Of a stretch of 64,000 bases of DNA, positions 16,820 to 25,675 are shown one piece after another. The notes under the pieces were generated by a model. That model had not been told where the DNA came from. It saw nothing but the letters and a program-made list of their open reading frames with translations, and ran no database searches. The position numbers and the translations under genes were made by a program. The first letter of the stretch is position 1. The number at the start of each line of letters is the position of its first letter. The stretch comes from an uncultured Clostridia bacterium. Its GTDB lineage: Bacteria; Bacillota; Clostridia; Christensenellales; CAG-314. Location of the stretch: assembly GCA_947053925.1 (NCBI GenBank), contig CAMRUG010000004.1:56141-120140 (forward strand), written 5' to 3'.

Positions 16820-17716
16820 ATGAATTTACTTTTATTTGCTGAAATAGGGCGCGATATAGAATGGGTTACATTAGGTATCGCTTTGGCAATTATGGTTGGT
16901 ATAGGGCTTTTGATGGCTCTCTGTATAATACTGATTTCACGCTTTTGCCAAGTTAAGGAAGACCCTCGTATCAAGGAAGTAGAACAGCGTTTAGCAGGCG
17001 CTAATTGCGGTGCTTGCGGACATCCGGGTTGCTCTGGCTTTGCAAAGGCTCTTGTAGAGGGTACTGCTACGCTTGACAGTTGCGGTCAAACAAATAAAGA
17101 AGCGCAAATAGAAATATCCAACATTTTGGGTATTGCGTATGACGGCAATGCCGAACCCACAATAGCCGTTGTGGCTTGTAGCGGCGGCAGTCAGTGTGAA
17201 GACAAATACGCATATCAAGGTTACGGAACCTGCGTAAGCCAAAATATGCTTGCAGGCGGACGTAAGGCTTGCGAAGTCGGCTGTATGGGTAGCGGCAGTT
17301 GCGTAGACGCGTGTCCGTATATGGCAATCGAGTGTTTTGACGGCTATGCGCACATAGACCCCGAACTCTGCCGTTCCTGCGGACTGTGTATTCAAACTTG
17401 TCCCAAACGTCTTATTAAGCGTGTGCCTAAATCGGCAACCGTATATGTCGCGTGTTCGACCGAATGCCGCGGTAAGGACGTTATGAGTAAGTGTAAGGCA
17501 GGCTGTATCGCTTGCGGCAAGTGCGAAAGAACTTGCCCCTCGGGAGCAATCCACCTTGTCAACAACGTGCCTATTATAGATTACAGTAAATGTACTCATT
17601 GCGGTAAGTGTTTAGAGGCTTGCCCGAGACACTGTATCAAGCACGTTCACCCCGTAGATACTCACGAAAAGACAATTACTAAGGTAGAACCCGAAAAGGA
17701 ATCTAAGGCGGAATAG
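16820..17716 (+). CDS. rnfB: Rnf complex subunit B (ferredoxin-accepting Fe-S protein)
   Basis: Takes electrons from reduced ferredoxin. An N-terminal membrane helix (about residues 15-40) is followed by the GANCGACGHPGC motif for a 4Fe-4S cluster, and then several ferredoxin-type motifs: CVDACPYMAIEC, CRSCGLCIQTCP, CIACGKCERTCP and CTHCGKCLEACP. The 298-residue length with a short charged tail is usual for clostridia. Last gene of the operon, with a terminator 40 bases downstream. Confidence 0.95.
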   Translation: MNLLLFAEIGRDIEWVTLGIALAIMVGIGLLMALCIILISRFCQVKEDPRIKEVEQRLAGANCGACGHPGCSGFAKALVEGTATLDSCGQTNKEAQIEISNILGIAYDGNAEPTIAVVACSGGSQCEDKYAYQGYGTCVSQNMLAGGRKACEVGCMGSGSCVDACPYMAIECFDGYAHIDPELCRSCGLCIQTCPKRLIKRVPKSATVYVACSTECRGKDVMSKCKAGCIACGKCERTCPSGAIHLVNNVPIIDYSKCTHCGKCLEACPRHCIKHVHPVDTHEKTITKVEPEKESKAE

Positions 17717-17754
17717 TTTGATAAAAATTGTCTTTGAGTAACGGTTTAATAATT

Positions 17755-17785
17755 AAAAAGACTGCAAATTTTTGCAGTCTTTTTT
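17755..17785. terminator. Bidirectional terminator between rnfB and the PPi-type pfk
   Basis: AAAAAGACTGCAAA pairs with TTTGCAGTCTTTTT, with A and T tracts on both sides, so it can serve both converging genes. Confidence 0.85.
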
Positions 17786-17905
17786 GCTGTAACCGTTTTT
17801 ACGGATATAAAATTTGTATGTGTTTTAGTAGTGGACGAAAGGATAAAAGATTGATGAACGCTTGTTTTTTGTGTAAAAGCGACAATTTGTAAGTTGTGTA
17901 CGGTT

Positions 17906-19117
17906 TTAAAAACGTTTGAGTTTGGAACTGTCAAAATAGTGCGGAATACCGTGTTTGTATTCCAGTTGAACTTCTCCGTCAATAAGCGGCAACACATAGT
18001 GTAAAAAGTCCTGCGTAATATGCGCTCCGTCTTCCGAAATATAATTTTTCGGTACAAGCCTTACTGCGTTCGCTACGGTAGCAAGGTCTACGCTTTCGCA
18101 AACCGTCATTCCGTCTTTGACGGACAATGAAGCCATAACTCCGCTAAGACCGTCTAGGGCTAATTGTACGGCGTATTTTCCGCACAAAATAGCGTCTTGT
18201 TGGTCGCGTAGCGACAGAATATGCGCCGCCGCCCTCTGCGGCAAACTCAAATCAATTGCGCGGGTAGAAATATTTAATCTCTTTGAAACCATATTAGAAA
18301 GTTTTGCGGCGACTCCGCCCAGTTGGACGTGGTCGAAACTGTCTAAAATATCGTTTGCCCCTACATATCCGTACTCGTTGCGTACACCCTCCGAAACGGC
18401 AACTAAGCAGTGCCCTTTTTGTCTGTATACCCTTTCTGCGTCTTGCAAAAAACTGTCTTCGTCAAAGGTTTTTTCGGGAAGATAAATCAGATCGGGACCT
18501 TTGCCGCACAAGGTAGCGACAGAGCAGGCGGCAGTGAGCCAGCCCGTATCTCTTCCCATTATTTCGCAAACCGTAATACGGCCTTTTTCGTATACGGCAG
18601 TATCCAGGGCAATTTCTTCAAGAGTTGTTGCAATGTATTTAGAAGCCGAGCCGTAACCGGGGCAATAGTGCGTATTAACAAGGTCGTTATCTACAGTCTT
18701 AGGTACGCCTATAACTTTGCAGGGGAAGTTTATTTTTTCAAAATAAGCCGCCAGTTTTGCGCAGGTATCCATCGAGTCGTTTCCGCCGTTATATGTTAAA
18801 CAGGTAATATTGTGTCTTTCAAAAACCGAAGCGATATTTTTGTATATTTCACTGTCCTGTTCAAAATTGGGCAATTTGTATCTGCACGAACCGAAAGCGG
18901 AAGCAGGCGTTTTAGCAAGCAAATCTAAGTCGTTTGCCGTCAAATCGGATACGTCGAAAAAATCTTCTTTAAGTATTCCGTTCATTCCGAAGTGCGCGCA
19001 AGTTATTTTGTCAAAACTTTTGCTTTCGATTGCTTGACGTATAACTCCCGCGGCGCTTGCGTTTATTACAGCGGTAGCGCCTCCCGACTGTGCAAGTAAC
19101 AAATTTCCCTGTTTCAT
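17906..19117 (-). CDS. pfp: Phosphofructokinase, pyrophosphate-dependent type
   Basis: Phosphorylates fructose 6-phosphate, probably with PPi instead of ATP. Evidence for the donor is GGNDSMDT at residues 111-118, with Asp where ATP enzymes have the Gly of GGDGS, and PKTVDND at 139-145, where ATP enzymes have PGTIDND. Both Lys of PKT and Asp of GGxD are the known PPi determinants. The Asn in the third position of GGND differs from the usual GGDDS but occurs in some homologues. At 403 residues the length suits the long PPi clade. AAACGGAGG precedes the ATG. A second, ATP-type enzyme is encoded at 44495. Confidence 0.9.
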   Translation of the reverse strand: MKQGNLLLAQSGGATAVINASAAGVIRQAIESKSFDKITCAHFGMNGILKEDFFDVSDLTANDLDLLAKTPASAFGSCRYKLPNFEQDSEIYKNIASVFERHNITCLTYNGGNDSMDTCAKLAAYFEKINFPCKVIGVPKTVDNDLVNTHYCPGYGSASKYIATTLEEIALDTAVYEKGRITVCEIMGRDTGWLTAACSVATLCGKGPDLIYLPEKTFDEDSFLQDAERVYRQKGHCLVAVSEGVRNEYGYVGANDILDSFDHVQLGGVAAKLSNMVSKRLNISTRAIDLSLPQRAAAHILSLRDQQDAILCGKYAVQLALDGLSGVMASLSVKDGMTVCESVDLATVANAVRLVPKNYISEDGAHITQDFLHYVLPLIDGEVQLEYKHGIPHYFDSSKLKRF

Positions 19118-19424
19118 TTGATTTGTGCCTCCGTTTAGTGTGTTATTATGCTGTATTTAAACGCTGGCTTGATATAATGCAAATACTAGCATTAAATTCG
19201 ATTAACTGAGTATAGCAATGCGGCAAAATCGTGTTAACTAAGCCATAATGAGTAATATATAATACTTAACCGTTTATTACCGTTATACTGTTGATTCAAT
19301 ACTAACAATTATATACCAAAATGACCGTAAAAATCAACCGTAGCGGTATCTTAAAATTTAATAATAAATTTCTGCTTTTTAAATTTTATTTTAATATCAA
19401 TACGGCCTTTACAAAAATTAAGGG
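19118..19424. other. AT-rich intergenic region between divergent genes
   Basis: Contains the upstream region of the PPi-type pfk (its ribosome binding site GGAGG is at 19127-19131 on the minus strand). No RNA structure or gene that I can support. Confidence 0.5.
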
Positions 19425-19453
19425 TTGCCAAAAACAGTTTAAAGGGGTATAAT
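19425..19453 (+). promoter_or_regulatory. Promoter of the acyltransferase gene
   Basis: TTGCCA, 17-base spacer ending GGGG, TATAAT. Confidence 0.8.
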
Positions 19454-19493
19454 ACTTATTGTTCGTGTTAAATACAAATTCAGAAGGCGACAA

Positions 19494-20237
19494 ATGAAAA
19501 ACGACAGATTTTTTGTGGGCTTTGCTACCACTCCCGAAGAACTTGACGAGATATACAAATTGCGTTACGAAGATATGATTTTGGAATACTGTCAAGACAA
19601 TATCAATGAAAACGGCAGAGATATACAGTCTTATGACGACTATGCGCAACATATCGTAGTTAAGGATTTGTCTAACGGCGGGGCAATAATCGGATATTAC
19701 CGTATGATTACCGACAAAGCGGTTATAGGAAACGGACGTAAATTTGTATGCGAAGAAGAATTTAACATAGATTATTTAAAATCTTGCGGCGAAAAAGTTT
19801 GTGAGTTTTCGCGCGCTGTCGTCAAAAAGAATTACCGCGGCGGCATAGTTATTTTGTTACTGTGGCAGTTTATACTCAATTATATGAAAGAAAACGGTTA
19901 CCGCTTTCTTATAGGCGACGCCAGTTTCTTCGGGGTAAACAGGGAAGAGTATATCAAGGAAGTTTCGTATCTTATAAATAACTATAAAATTCCCGATGAT
20001 TACAAAATAAAGTCCCTTGACGGTTTACCGGATATGAAACTGTTAACGCCTGACGAATATGACGAGAAAGAAGTTATGCGCAGTATTCCTCCGCTTATCA
20101 AGGCATATATTTCGCTCGGCGGCAAAGTGTCTTCACAAACGTTTACCGATATGGCGTTTAAAAGCGTAGACTTGTTTGTTTTGGTAGATATGCAAAATTG
20201 CAACGACGCTTATATGAACAGAATATTGTCTTTGTAA
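19494..20237 (+). CDS. GNAT-fold N-acyltransferase related to OlsB / acyl-homoserine-lactone synthases
   Basis: The N-terminal pattern ELDEIYKLRYEDMI, followed by DDYAQHIVV and GAIIGYYRMI, then CEFSRAVVKKNYRG and the FLIGDASFFG block, matches the family that includes the ornithine-lipid N-acyltransferase OlsB and hemolysin-like acyltransferases. These enzymes use acyl carrier protein-bound fatty acids. The natural product could be an ornithine or other amino-acid lipid. The second acyltransferase (OlsA) is not next to it, so the product remains open. Monocistronic with its own promoter. Confidence 0.75.
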   Translation: MKNDRFFVGFATTPEELDEIYKLRYEDMILEYCQDNINENGRDIQSYDDYAQHIVVKDLSNGGAIIGYYRMITDKAVIGNGRKFVCEEEFNIDYLKSCGEKVCEFSRAVVKKNYRGGIVILLLWQFILNYMKENGYRFLIGDASFFGVNREEYIKEVSYLINNYKIPDDYKIKSLDGLPDMKLLTPDEYDEKEVMRSIPPLIKAYISLGGKVSSQTFTDMAFKSVDLFVLVDMQNCNDAYMNRILSL

Positions 20238-20319
20238 ACTCAGGTCGCAGTTGTGCGGCCTTTTTACTTTGTAACGGCAGAAAATGTCGGTTTTGCTGAT
20301 AAATTGTTATTTGTTGTAT

Positions 20320-20347
20320 TTGCTTTTCTTCCGTTTTGTGTTAAAAT
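20320..20347 (+). promoter_or_regulatory. Promoter of yfbR
   Basis: TTGCTT, 16-base spacer ending TTGTGT, TAAAAT. Confidence 0.6.
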
Positions 20348-20378
20348 AATAGACAGAAAATTTTGTTTGGAGTTATTT

Positions 20379-20954
20379 ATGTATAAGTTTTTTGCATATC
20401 TCAACCGTATGAAGTACATAAACCGCTGGGGGCTTATGCACTCTACCGTCAACGAAAATATTATGGAACACAGTCAGCAGGTAGCGGTTATAGCGCACGC
20501 GCTGGCTACGATTTCTAACGTATATTTCGGAGGCAAACTCGACCCTAACAGCATTGCGGTCAAGGCGTTGTTTCACGAAACCAGCGAAGTTTTAACGGGC
20601 GATTTGCCTACGCCTATCAAATATTTCAACCCCGAAATACGCGACGCGTACAAAAAGTTGGAAAGTTATTCTAACAAGAGATTGTTAGAGCATCTTCCAA
20701 GCGAACTTTCAGCCGAATACGCTAGAATAATAAACGAAAATAACGATGAAGAGTACAAGTTTGTAAAATACGCAGACAAAATCTGCGCGTATATCAAATG
20801 CGTTGACGAAGTAAAAATGAGCAATTCCGAGTTTTACAAGGCGGAAAAAACCATTTATCAGGATATCCGCAATTATCACCGCCCCGAGGTGGATTATTTT
20901 ATGGATAATTTTGTGGAAGCGTACAAATTGTCTTTGGACGAATTAGACAGATGA
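20379..20954 (+). CDS. yfbR: YfbR-type HD-domain 5'-deoxynucleotidase
   Basis: Dephosphorylates deoxyribonucleoside 5'-monophosphates in the E. coli enzyme. The conserved HSTVNENIMEHSQQVA and EVLTGDLPTPIKYFNPE segments identify the family. The metal-binding HD pair is altered: the segment reads FHETSEVLTGD where E. coli has HHDASEVLTGD, so the HD is HE. Glu can also bind metal, so the enzyme may still work. The downstream Asp in KYADKICAYIKC is present. The ATG at 20379 has TTTGGAG upstream. An in-frame start at 20253 would place the promoter inside the gene. Ends in an ATGA overlap with the next gene. Confidence 0.88.
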   Translation: MYKFFAYLNRMKYINRWGLMHSTVNENIMEHSQQVAVIAHALATISNVYFGGKLDPNSIAVKALFHETSEVLTGDLPTPIKYFNPEIRDAYKKLESYSNKRLLEHLPSELSAEYARIINENNDEEYKFVKYADKICAYIKCVDEVKMSNSEFYKAEKTIYQDIRNYHRPEVDYFMDNFVEAYKLSLDELDR

Positions 20955-21640
20955 TTGTTTTTGACAATGTTTCCTTGCATTATCATTACGACGAATATAC
21001 CCTGCTCAAAAATTTAACTTTCAGTTTAAATGAGGGCGTAAATACCGTTTTGTGCGATGTGCAAAGCGGCAAATCTTCCGTCTGCAAACTGCTTACAAAG
21101 GAAGTTGAACCCTCAGGCGGTACAATAACTTTCGACGGCATTGATATTTCCCGTATCACAAACGAAGGTTTGGGCATACTTTATTTATCAAGCGCGCCTG
21201 CCTTTTTTGAAAACCGCAGTGTTTTATATAATATAGCCTATCCGCTTAAAGTGCGAAAAATAAACAAACACGCGCGCAACGGAATTGCCGCTAAGGTTGC
21301 GGATAATTTAGGAATAACGGATTTGAGTGTCAAAGTGAAAAAACTTGACGCGTCAGAGCGTAAGCGTATTGCTCTTGCCAGAGGCTTGACGGTCGAACGC
21401 AAAGCGGTGCTGTTTGACGATTTCTTTGACGGAACGGAAAATATTGAAGAAATTTTGAATATGTTTTCTGCTAAGATAAAAGTTATATTTACTTCCGACA
21501 TTCAGTTTGCGCAAGGGCATTGCGTAGTGCTGGACGGAGGCAATACCGAGTATACGGGCAATGCGGAAGGAGCGAAAAAAAGCGTTTCTAGTTTAGAGTG
21601 GTTGTACAATAAACTTACAAACGGTCAAAATGACGACTAA
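20951..21640 (+). CDS. Degenerate ABC-type ATPase, no permease partner
   Basis: The fold is that of an ABC transporter ATPase: N-terminal strand DNVSLHY, a P-loop-like VLCDVQSGKSSVCKLL, and a helical region ending in a signature-like stretch. Key motifs are eroded, though. The first Gly of Walker A is replaced, the LSGGQ signature reads LDASERKRIALARG, Walker B ends FDDFFD where LLDEP is expected, and the H-loop His is missing (IFTSDI). The Lys-Ser of the P-loop remain, so nucleotide binding is possible but hydrolysis is doubtful. Translation is coupled to yfbR through ATGA. No membrane subunit is nearby. Function unknown. Confidence 0.7.
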   Translation: MIVFDNVSLHYHYDEYTLLKNLTFSLNEGVNTVLCDVQSGKSSVCKLLTKEVEPSGGTITFDGIDISRITNEGLGILYLSSAPAFFENRSVLYNIAYPLKVRKINKHARNGIAAKVADNLGITDLSVKVKKLDASERKRIALARGLTVERKAVLFDDFFDGTENIEEILNMFSAKIKVIFTSDIQFAQGHCVVLDGGNTEYTGNAEGAKKSVSSLEWLYNKLTNGQNDD

Positions 21641-21716
21641 TCAGCGCCGTTTAGAACTATAATTACAATAAAACAATATTATTGCCGTAGTATTTGCGGC
21701 AAATTAAGGAGCAATA

Positions 21717-23360
21717 ATGGCAAATAAAGATTTTTTCGATGAGGAATTTGAAAAATTAGAAACCGAAGCGGCTCAAAAGGAAACCAAAGCCGATTTGCAG
21801 GCGGACAGGAGCGACGACGGTCATTCGAATCGGACTTCTACGCCGTCTGACGGAGGTAAATTTGACAGTTGGTCGGGTTACGGCGCTCCGACGCGCGAGC
21901 AGACTACTGCAAAAAAACCGCTTTATATAATGCTTATATGTTTGGCGCTTGTACTGTGTATCGGTCTCGGAAGTTTGCTTACGGTTATTTTCGGAGGTAT
22001 AGCAAAGTCCGATCAACAAGCGTTGCTAGACAAAGTAATAAATATTTTAGATAACGATTTTTACGAAGAAGTTTCCGATGAAAAAATGTGGGAAGCGGTA
22101 GAAGCGGCAGGCACTGCGTTATTGCAAACGGGCGGAGACCGTTACAGCCGTTTGATGTCCCCTAAAACTTTTTACCGTTATATGTACGGCGATACGGTAG
22201 AAGTACCTCATCCCAACGGGGAGTTCGGTATGACTTTCCAATTTGTAGAAGGCGTAGGTATGTATATACTGTCTGTAAACAAGGACAGCAATTCATACGG
22301 TTGGCTGCAGGACTACGACATTATAGTAAAGATTGACAACATTAACGAAGGACGTGGCGCAACTGTAACCGTTGGTGGTAAACAATACAGTTTTACCGAA
22401 CTGGTTACGTCTGATTGCGATGAGGAAACGTTTGACCTTATTTTCGATGCTACAAATTCGGCTACTTTTCACGCTTTGCGCAACGGCGAAATTCAGCAGT
22501 ATACAATCGCCCGCCGCACGGTAGATTATAACAATCCGGATTATCCGTATGACTATGTTGAATTTTATTTCGGCGACGATTGTACTAACGTATCGTTGAC
22601 AAGACAGGGTACGGCAAGATACTCTACCAAGGAAGAACGTCATTTAGACAAACTTCCTTCTAATACGGGCTATATCCGCTTGAGCGAATTTGCAAGCCTA
22701 GACAAAAATCCGCTTGCCTATAACGAATTTAAAGCGGCAATGGATTTGTTCAAAAGCAAAACAGACAAGAATTTCCAACACCTTGTACTTGACTTAAAGG
22801 GCAATCCGGGAGGCGATGTAAATGTTGCCAGACTTATTGCAGGCTTGCTTATTACCGACCACAATCTTTCCTCTTCGGATAAATCAAAGGTTACTTCCAA
22901 AACGGGAGAATTGCTCGTAACATCCCTCAATTTCCGTAACGGATACAATAATTACTATGAAGTAGAGTCCGGTTACGACAATTACTTTGCTACTCCTAAC
23001 GGAACGAAATGCGACATAGTCGTGTGGACGGACGGCGGTTCTGCAAGCGCAAGCGAATTGCTTACGGGAACTCTGCTCGATTACAAAACGGCAGTGCATA
23101 TGGGTACAAAAACTTACGGTAAGGGAATCGCGCAGGTTGTTATGCCGTTAGAAGGATACAAAGGCACCTTTGAAATGAACGGTGTAAGCATAACTGAAAA
23201 CTGGTATATTTATTATACGGCGGCAAGATACTATCCCCCTCTTTCGTCTAACATTCACGAACAAGGTTATACTCCCAGTGAAGAATACAACAATCTTTAC
23301 GATTACGAATCGTTGTGGGACGCAACTCGCAGTTATTTTCAAACCGGACTTGCCGCATAA
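21717..23360 (+). CDS. Membrane-anchored S41 family C-terminal processing protease
   Basis: A polar N-terminal region of about 65 residues is followed by one membrane helix (about 68-93), a PDZ-like region (about 160-235) and the S41 tail-specific protease domain. The catalytic Ser is in GGSASASELL and the catalytic Lys in KTYGKGIAQVV. DLKGNPGGDV is the conserved strand before them. The protease domain should therefore face outside. Such enzymes cleave C-termini of cell-wall or signalling proteins. The substrate here is unknown. AAGGAG precedes the ATG, and a bidirectional terminator follows at 23497. Confidence 0.88.
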   Translation: MANKDFFDEEFEKLETEAAQKETKADLQADRSDDGHSNRTSTPSDGGKFDSWSGYGAPTREQTTAKKPLYIMLICLALVLCIGLGSLLTVIFGGIAKSDQQALLDKVINILDNDFYEEVSDEKMWEAVEAAGTALLQTGGDRYSRLMSPKTFYRYMYGDTVEVPHPNGEFGMTFQFVEGVGMYILSVNKDSNSYGWLQDYDIIVKIDNINEGRGATVTVGGKQYSFTELVTSDCDEETFDLIFDATNSATFHALRNGEIQQYTIARRTVDYNNPDYPYDYVEFYFGDDCTNVSLTRQGTARYSTKEERHLDKLPSNTGYIRLSEFASLDKNPLAYNEFKAAMDLFKSKTDKNFQHLVLDLKGNPGGDVNVARLIAGLLITDHNLSSSDKSKVTSKTGELLVTSLNFRNGYNNYYEVESGYDNYFATPNGTKCDIVVWTDGGSASASELLTGTLLDYKTAVHMGTKTYGKGIAQVVMPLEGYKGTFEMNGVSITENWYIYYTAARYYPPLSSNIHEQGYTPSEEYNNLYDYESLWDATRSYFQTGLAA

Positions 23361-23496
23361 TCTGATTGTTTGTGATAATGTCCGTTCGGAGTTTTGCGAA
23401 TAACGGCTATCAAGCGTTATTATAACTTTAAATATGCTTGTATTCTCAAAAACAGATTGCGGAATAACGGTATTAACCGTATAAAATTATAATTAC

Positions 23497-23535
23497 AAAA
23501 CAGACCTTTTCTAAAATTTGAAAAGGTCTGTTTTT
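23497..23535. terminator. Bidirectional terminator after the S41 protease
   Basis: AAAACAGACCTTTTC pairs with GAAAAGGTCTGTTTT across an 8-base loop. It also lies just after the end of the converging minus-strand gene. Confidence 0.85.
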
Positions 23536-23551
23536 ATGTACCGATAATATT

Positions 23552-23965
23552 TTAATTTTTAACATACCAGTTATCGTAAAACCAGTACAGTTTGTTTTTT
23601 ACCTCGGCGTCGGCAATGTTGTCTATAGGATGGAAAAACTCGCGCGAAGCAGTAGAGGGCGTTTCAAACTTGTATCCTTCGGCATTTTCGTCCTGTTTGC
23701 TTTCTGGCTTTTCTTCTTTTTTAAACAACTTGCTTACCGTATCCATCACGGCAGGGTTAGTCATCATTTGGAAGATTGCGCCCGTCTTGTCTTCCTTTGA
23801 AGCGTCTTTGTCCGAAAGTTTAGTTACGCAGTCCATAATATTTTTAGTGTCTTCGGACATAAACTGAGATAACCCGTCAAGCGGAGATTTGTTCTTTGGC
23901 GGCGTATTGTTTTTGGATAACAGTTGCCAAGCGATAAGCAGCATCGCTATTGTCGACAAATTCAA
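23552..23965 (-). CDS. Small membrane-anchored protein of unknown function
   Basis: I do not recognise the family. I chose a TTG start at 23965 because GGGGGTG lies just upstream. It yields a 137-residue protein beginning with a hydrophobic helix (STIAMLLIAWQLL), then a charged soluble region with several amphipathic helices and a Lys/Glu-rich linker, and an aromatic-rich end (LYWFYDNWYVKN). Longer in-frame starts at ATG codons further upstream would add an implausible stretch covering the promoter region. The gene is divergent from 24055, sharing a palindromic intergenic region, which suggests the two are a functional pair. Confidence 0.55.
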   Translation of the reverse strand: MNLSTIAMLLIAWQLLSKNNTPPKNKSPLDGLSQFMSEDTKNIMDCVTKLSDKDASKEDKTGAIFQMMTNPAVMDTVSKLFKKEEKPESKQDENAEGYKFETPSTASREFFHPIDNIADAEVKNKLYWFYDNWYVKN

Positions 23966-23998
23966 AGTTTTACACCCCCAAATTTTTGTAATCATTAC

Positions 23999-24018
23999 AT
24001 TATATGCCGACATATAAT
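23999..24018. promoter_or_regulatory. Palindrome ATTATATG-CCGA-CATATAAT between divergent genes
   Basis: A perfect 8-base inverted repeat. Each arm contains an AT-rich -10-like sequence, TATAAT being readable on each strand, so it may form overlapping divergent -10 boxes, or a single regulator site controlling both genes. Confidence 0.5.
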
Positions 24019-24054
24019 TTATAGTAACAAACAATTTTAAGGAGAATGAAAAAA

Positions 24055-24411
24055 ATGTCAAACAGTCAAGATCCGCGCAACATATTCGTCGCTCAACGTC
24101 AAGAGTATTCCGAACCTAAACAGGAAAACACAACTAAAAAAACGGAATCCGAATACAAAACCGTACCACCGCAAAATAAAGACGACTACGCCGACAAGGT
24201 AGAAGAAATGAAACGCCTTGCCGCCAAATACGAACGCGAAGGCGAAGGTCAACTTGTAAAAGACATAGTAAATAACGTAATAGAACAAAAAGCGCGCGGT
24301 AACCTTACAAACGACCAACTTATTATGTTCGCTAAACGCGTAACGCCGCTATTAAACTCCGAACAGCGCGAACGCCTTAACGGCTTACTCAACGAATTGC
24401 TAAAAATTTAA
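24055..24411 (+). CDS. Small hydrophilic helical protein of unknown function
   Basis: The 118-residue product has a disordered, charged first half and a helical second half with EREGEGQLVKDIVNNVIEQK and NSEQRERLNGLLNELLK. No domain recognised. I chose the ATG at 24055, 10 bases downstream of AAGGAG (24039-24044). The ATG at 24046 is too close to that site. Divergent partner of the small membrane protein at 23552. Confidence 0.65.
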   Translation: MSNSQDPRNIFVAQRQEYSEPKQENTTKKTESEYKTVPPQNKDDYADKVEEMKRLAAKYEREGEGQLVKDIVNNVIEQKARGNLTNDQLIMFAKRVTPLLNSEQRERLNGLLNELLKI

Positions 24412-24432
24412 TTCTTGTAAAAAAAATTATAA

Positions 24433-24487
24433 AAACCTTGCAGAAAGCGGGATTGCCGCACACTGCAAGGTTTTTTTGTCGACCTTT
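24433..24487. terminator. Bidirectional terminator
   Basis: AACCTTGCAG/CTGCAAGGTT stem with flanking A and T tracts, between converging genes. Confidence 0.85.
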
Positions 24488-24544
24488 GTAACGAAAACCG
24501 CCGAGTCGAGTTAAGCGAAGACAATTTTTATTTTTGTTCCTGAC

Positions 24545-25675
24545 TTAATCTTTTTTACTTAAAAATTCTATTGCGTTAAGCAGCGAGTAGCAGTCGTTTT
24601 TAGTAGTAACGGCGCTTACCGACGCGCGTACTACGCCTTGATTTAACGTACCTAAATATTTGTGCATAAGGGGCGCGCATTGCAGTCCTCCGCGCACGGC
24701 AATGTCGTACTTGTTTGACAGTTCGTCGGCAATTTCGTTACTGTCCGTATTCCCCACGTTAAAAGCGACGATTCCGCTGTGATTTTGTTTAGAATATAAC
24801 TTTACGTTTTTTATTTGTTTAAGTCCGTCCAAAATTATGCTTTGAGTTTCCGCAATGTTGTCGCGGTTATTTTGCCAGTTCGACAGCCAATAGTCTATGC
24901 CCGCGCTCATACCCAAAATTGCTGGGCAGGGCAGTGTTCCCGATTCTAACCCGTCGGGTAGAGTTTCGGGCTGATAGTACGATTCGCTTTCCGTGCCCGT
25001 GCCGCCGAAACGTATAGGACGCAGTTTACAGCGTTTGTTAAATATCAGCGCGCCTGCGCCCTGTATTCCGTGCAGTCCTTTGTGTCCTGCAACAGCCGCC
25101 ATATCTACATAACACTTGTTCATATCGATAGGGAAGTACCCCATACTTTGCGCGCAATCTACTAAAAACAGCATATTGTTTTGCCGTGCTACGATACCTA
25201 ACTCGTAAAGTTTTTGACTGTCTCCGTTTACGTTGGAAGCGTGCGATACGCACAATAAATAGGTGTCCTCCCGTATCAGTCGGCTTATTTCATCTGCGGT
25301 AATTTCGCCGTTCTCGTCAGGCTCGGCTACGGAAACTTTTACAAAGCCTTTTTTTTCGAGTTGCATAACGGGGCGCAAAACAGAATTGTGTTCGCGGGTG
25401 GAAATGATAATATGTCCGCGTTTTGCCGTTCCGAGTATTGCAAGGTTAAGCGCTTCGGTACAGCCGCTTGTAAACGCCACGTTATTCGCGCTGTCGTTGT
25501 TGGCAAGCAGCGAAAGTTTGCGTTTTGTTTCGTACAGTTTTTGTTGCAGTACTAACGCTTGTTTATTTCCGCTCCGGTTAGGGTTGTACGGATAGTTAAC
25601 TATACAATCCGTTACCGCGTCTATTACGCACTGCGGTTTGTAATCGGTAGTTGCGGCATTGTCCAAATAAATCAT
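24545..25675 (-). CDS. Cysteine desulfurase family protein (class V aminotransferase fold)
   Basis: PLP enzyme expected to release sulfur (or selenium) from cysteine (or selenocysteine) as a protein-bound persulfide. The N-terminal YLDNAATTDYKP, TSGCTEALNLAI, the catalytic Lys region AAVAGHKGLHGIQG, and the RGGLQCAPLMHKYLGT loop with the active-site Cys are intact. The loop is the short, ordered type of the CsdA/NifS-like clade that often travels with Se/S-carrier proteins. Such a gene (25984) is divergently transcribed just upstream. The 376-residue length is normal. Confidence 0.88.
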   Translation of the reverse strand: MIYLDNAATTDYKPQCVIDAVTDCIVNYPYNPNRSGNKQALVLQQKLYETKRKLSLLANNDSANNVAFTSGCTEALNLAILGTAKRGHIIISTREHNSVLRPVMQLEKKGFVKVSVAEPDENGEITADEISRLIREDTYLLCVSHASNVNGDSQKLYELGIVARQNNMLFLVDCAQSMGYFPIDMNKCYVDMAAVAGHKGLHGIQGAGALIFNKRCKLRPIRFGGTGTESESYYQPETLPDGLESGTLPCPAILGMSAGIDYWLSNWQNNRDNIAETQSIILDGLKQIKNVKLYSKQNHSGIVAFNVGNTDSNEIADELSNKYDIAVRGGLQCAPLMHKYLGTLNQGVVRASVSAVTTKNDCYSLLNAIEFLSKKD

